Notes under the pieces: model-generated
Told to the model about the DNA's origin: nothing
The model's database searches: none
The model's input: only the letters and a program-made list of their open reading frames with translations
DNA from: Prochlorococcus_E sp000760215
GTDB lineage: Bacteria; Cyanobacteriota; Cyanobacteriia; PCC-6307; Cyanobiaceae
Assembly (NCBI RefSeq): GCF_047303175.1
Contig: NZ_CP138945.1
Length of the DNA stretch: 64,000 bases
Strand: one strand, 5' to 3'
Program-made: the position numbers and the translations under genes
Shown: positions 60,592-64,000 of the stretch, piece after piece
Layout: each line of letters opens with the position of its first letter
Position numbering within the stretch: position 1 is the first letter of the stretch

Positions 60592-60934
60592 CTGATCATC
60601 TACCTGATAACTCGTTTTGGAGATTGTCTTTTGTTTAATGTGATTTAGATGTTGTTCATCTGAATGAACCTAGCTTCCTATCACTCCTTTCATTTCTTTT
60701 AGGCTGATAAGACGCTGGGCTCTCTGTTTTTCTAAAGATTAACAGTTTGATTCAGTAGAACCTTGACAACTGCATAGGAAAAACTAGAAAACAAAGCATC
60801 TCATAGATGCATGGAAATCTTTTATTAGATATCTATGTTTAATTCTTGAGTTAGAGCAAAACATCTATTGCTTATTCACTACTTTTATATGTATGTGATT
60901 AACTAATTATATTAGTAAGTTAATAGATTTTAAT
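60592..60934 (+). other. 16S-23S spacer, second part, with 23S processing stem arm
   Basis: 343 nt without a gene between tRNA-Ala and 23S. It holds a hairpin GTTCAT-CTGA-ATGAAC (60654-60669), a short GCATCT-CAT-AGATGC hairpin near 60798, and the conserved cyanobacterial motif GAACCTTGACAACTGCATAG at 60758, which is the left arm of the 23S flanking helix (see 63861). Confidence 0.7.
60758..60778 (+). promoter_or_regulatory. Left arm of the 23S rRNA processing helix
   Basis: The 21 nt here are complementary to 63861-63881 downstream of 23S at 19 of 21 positions. Such a helix around 23S is the usual RNase III substrate for excising the rRNA. Confidence 0.75.
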
Positions 60935-63808
<2,874 letters not shown>

Positions 63809-63860
63809 CTTCTTCATCTAACAAAATTAATCTTTGTTTTTTAGCATATTTCTTTAATAA

Positions 63861-63881
63861 CCTATGCAGTTCTCAAGGCTC
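63861..63881 (+). promoter_or_regulatory. Right arm of the 23S rRNA processing helix
   Basis: CCTATGCAGTTCTCAAGGCT (and the next C) pairs with 60758-60778 with two mismatches, enclosing the 23S gene. Confidence 0.75.
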
Positions 63882-63904
63882 AAACCTTGAACATGAAAAT
63901 GTTT

Positions 63905-64000
63905 TCCTGGTGTTCATTGCGATGTAGCCCCACTCCGATCCATCCCGAACTCGGTTGTGAAATGCGTCAGCGGCGACGATATTTGGGGGGAAGCCCCCTG
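63905..64000 (+). rRNA. rrf: 5S ribosomal RNA, truncated by the window end
   Basis: Begins TCCTGGTGTTCATTGCGATG and continues with the conserved CCCATCC-like block (CCACTCCGATCCATCCCGAA) and CTCGGTTGTGAAATGC; about 96 of about 117 nt are inside the window. Confidence 0.95.

Overview
The window looks like chromosomal DNA of a low-light Prochlorococcus of the SS120/MIT9211 type. The evidence is the AT-rich coding sequence, dense gene packing, single-copy photosystem genes (psbK, psbEFLJ, psbT-psbB, psbM, petB-petD, chlD, ndhCKJ) and above all a complete phycoerythrin (PE) gene cluster with no allophycocyanin or phycocyanin genes beside it. The strain assignment is from memory of gene content, not from a search.

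Layout. 1-15.3 kb: housekeeping genes (tgt, pyrE, rdgB, hisB, fabI, folK) mixed with less characterised ones: a Gfo/Idh oxidoreductase, a CBS-domain membrane protein, a RecB-like nuclease, a carotenoid oxygenase and a DegT aminotransferase; the N-terminus of a cobS-like gene runs off the left edge. 15.3-24.8 kb: chlorophyll and photosynthesis genes, with chlD, an MCE/ABC lipid-transport pair, a YvcK-family protein, ndhC-ndhK-ndhJ, and the photosystem II assembly block rubA-ycf48-psbEFLJ. 24.8-31.9 kb: mtnP, a selenophosphate synthase fusion, a CCA-adding enzyme, a UvrD-type helicase and a small coiled-coil protein. 32.0-40.1 kb: the PE island, with cpeB, cpeA, cpeZ and cpeY on the plus strand, and a CpeF/MpeU-type lyase, cpeT, cpeS, a 62-residue orphan, a linker (ppeC), a PucC-type carrier and a 73-residue orphan on the minus strand. 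40.3-45.5 kb: tRNA-Phe, a sugar kinase, metK, a HAD phosphatase, rpsA and nrdR. 45.6-50.6 kb: psbT-psbB, a 2Fe-2S ferredoxin, psbM, a thioesterase, prmC, a tsaC-like gene and tRNA-Thr. 50.7-58.1 kb: minE-minD-minC with an HD hydrolase, ctpA, petB-petD and a neutral invertase. 58.1-64 kb: an rRNA operon (16S, tRNA-Ile, tRNA-Ala, 23S, start of 5S) behind a roughly 680-base leader.

How the parts fit. The PE island encodes one alpha and one beta subunit plus a bilin-attachment set that matches the cysteines still present: beta retains Cys50/61, Cys82 and Cys163, while alpha retains only Cys75 and has lost the second bilin cysteine found in ordinary PE. Lyase families known elsewhere for exactly these sites (CpeF/MpeU, CpeS, CpeT, CpeY with CpeZ) are all present. 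This supports a reduced PE used without a normal phycobilisome rather than a decaying remnant. I see no CRISPR array, insertion sequence, prophage or classical defence island. The best candidates for undescribed biology are the 62-residue methionine-rich protein inside the lyase operon, the 73- and 88-residue orphans flanking the PE island, and the RecB/RNase H-like fusion nuclease.
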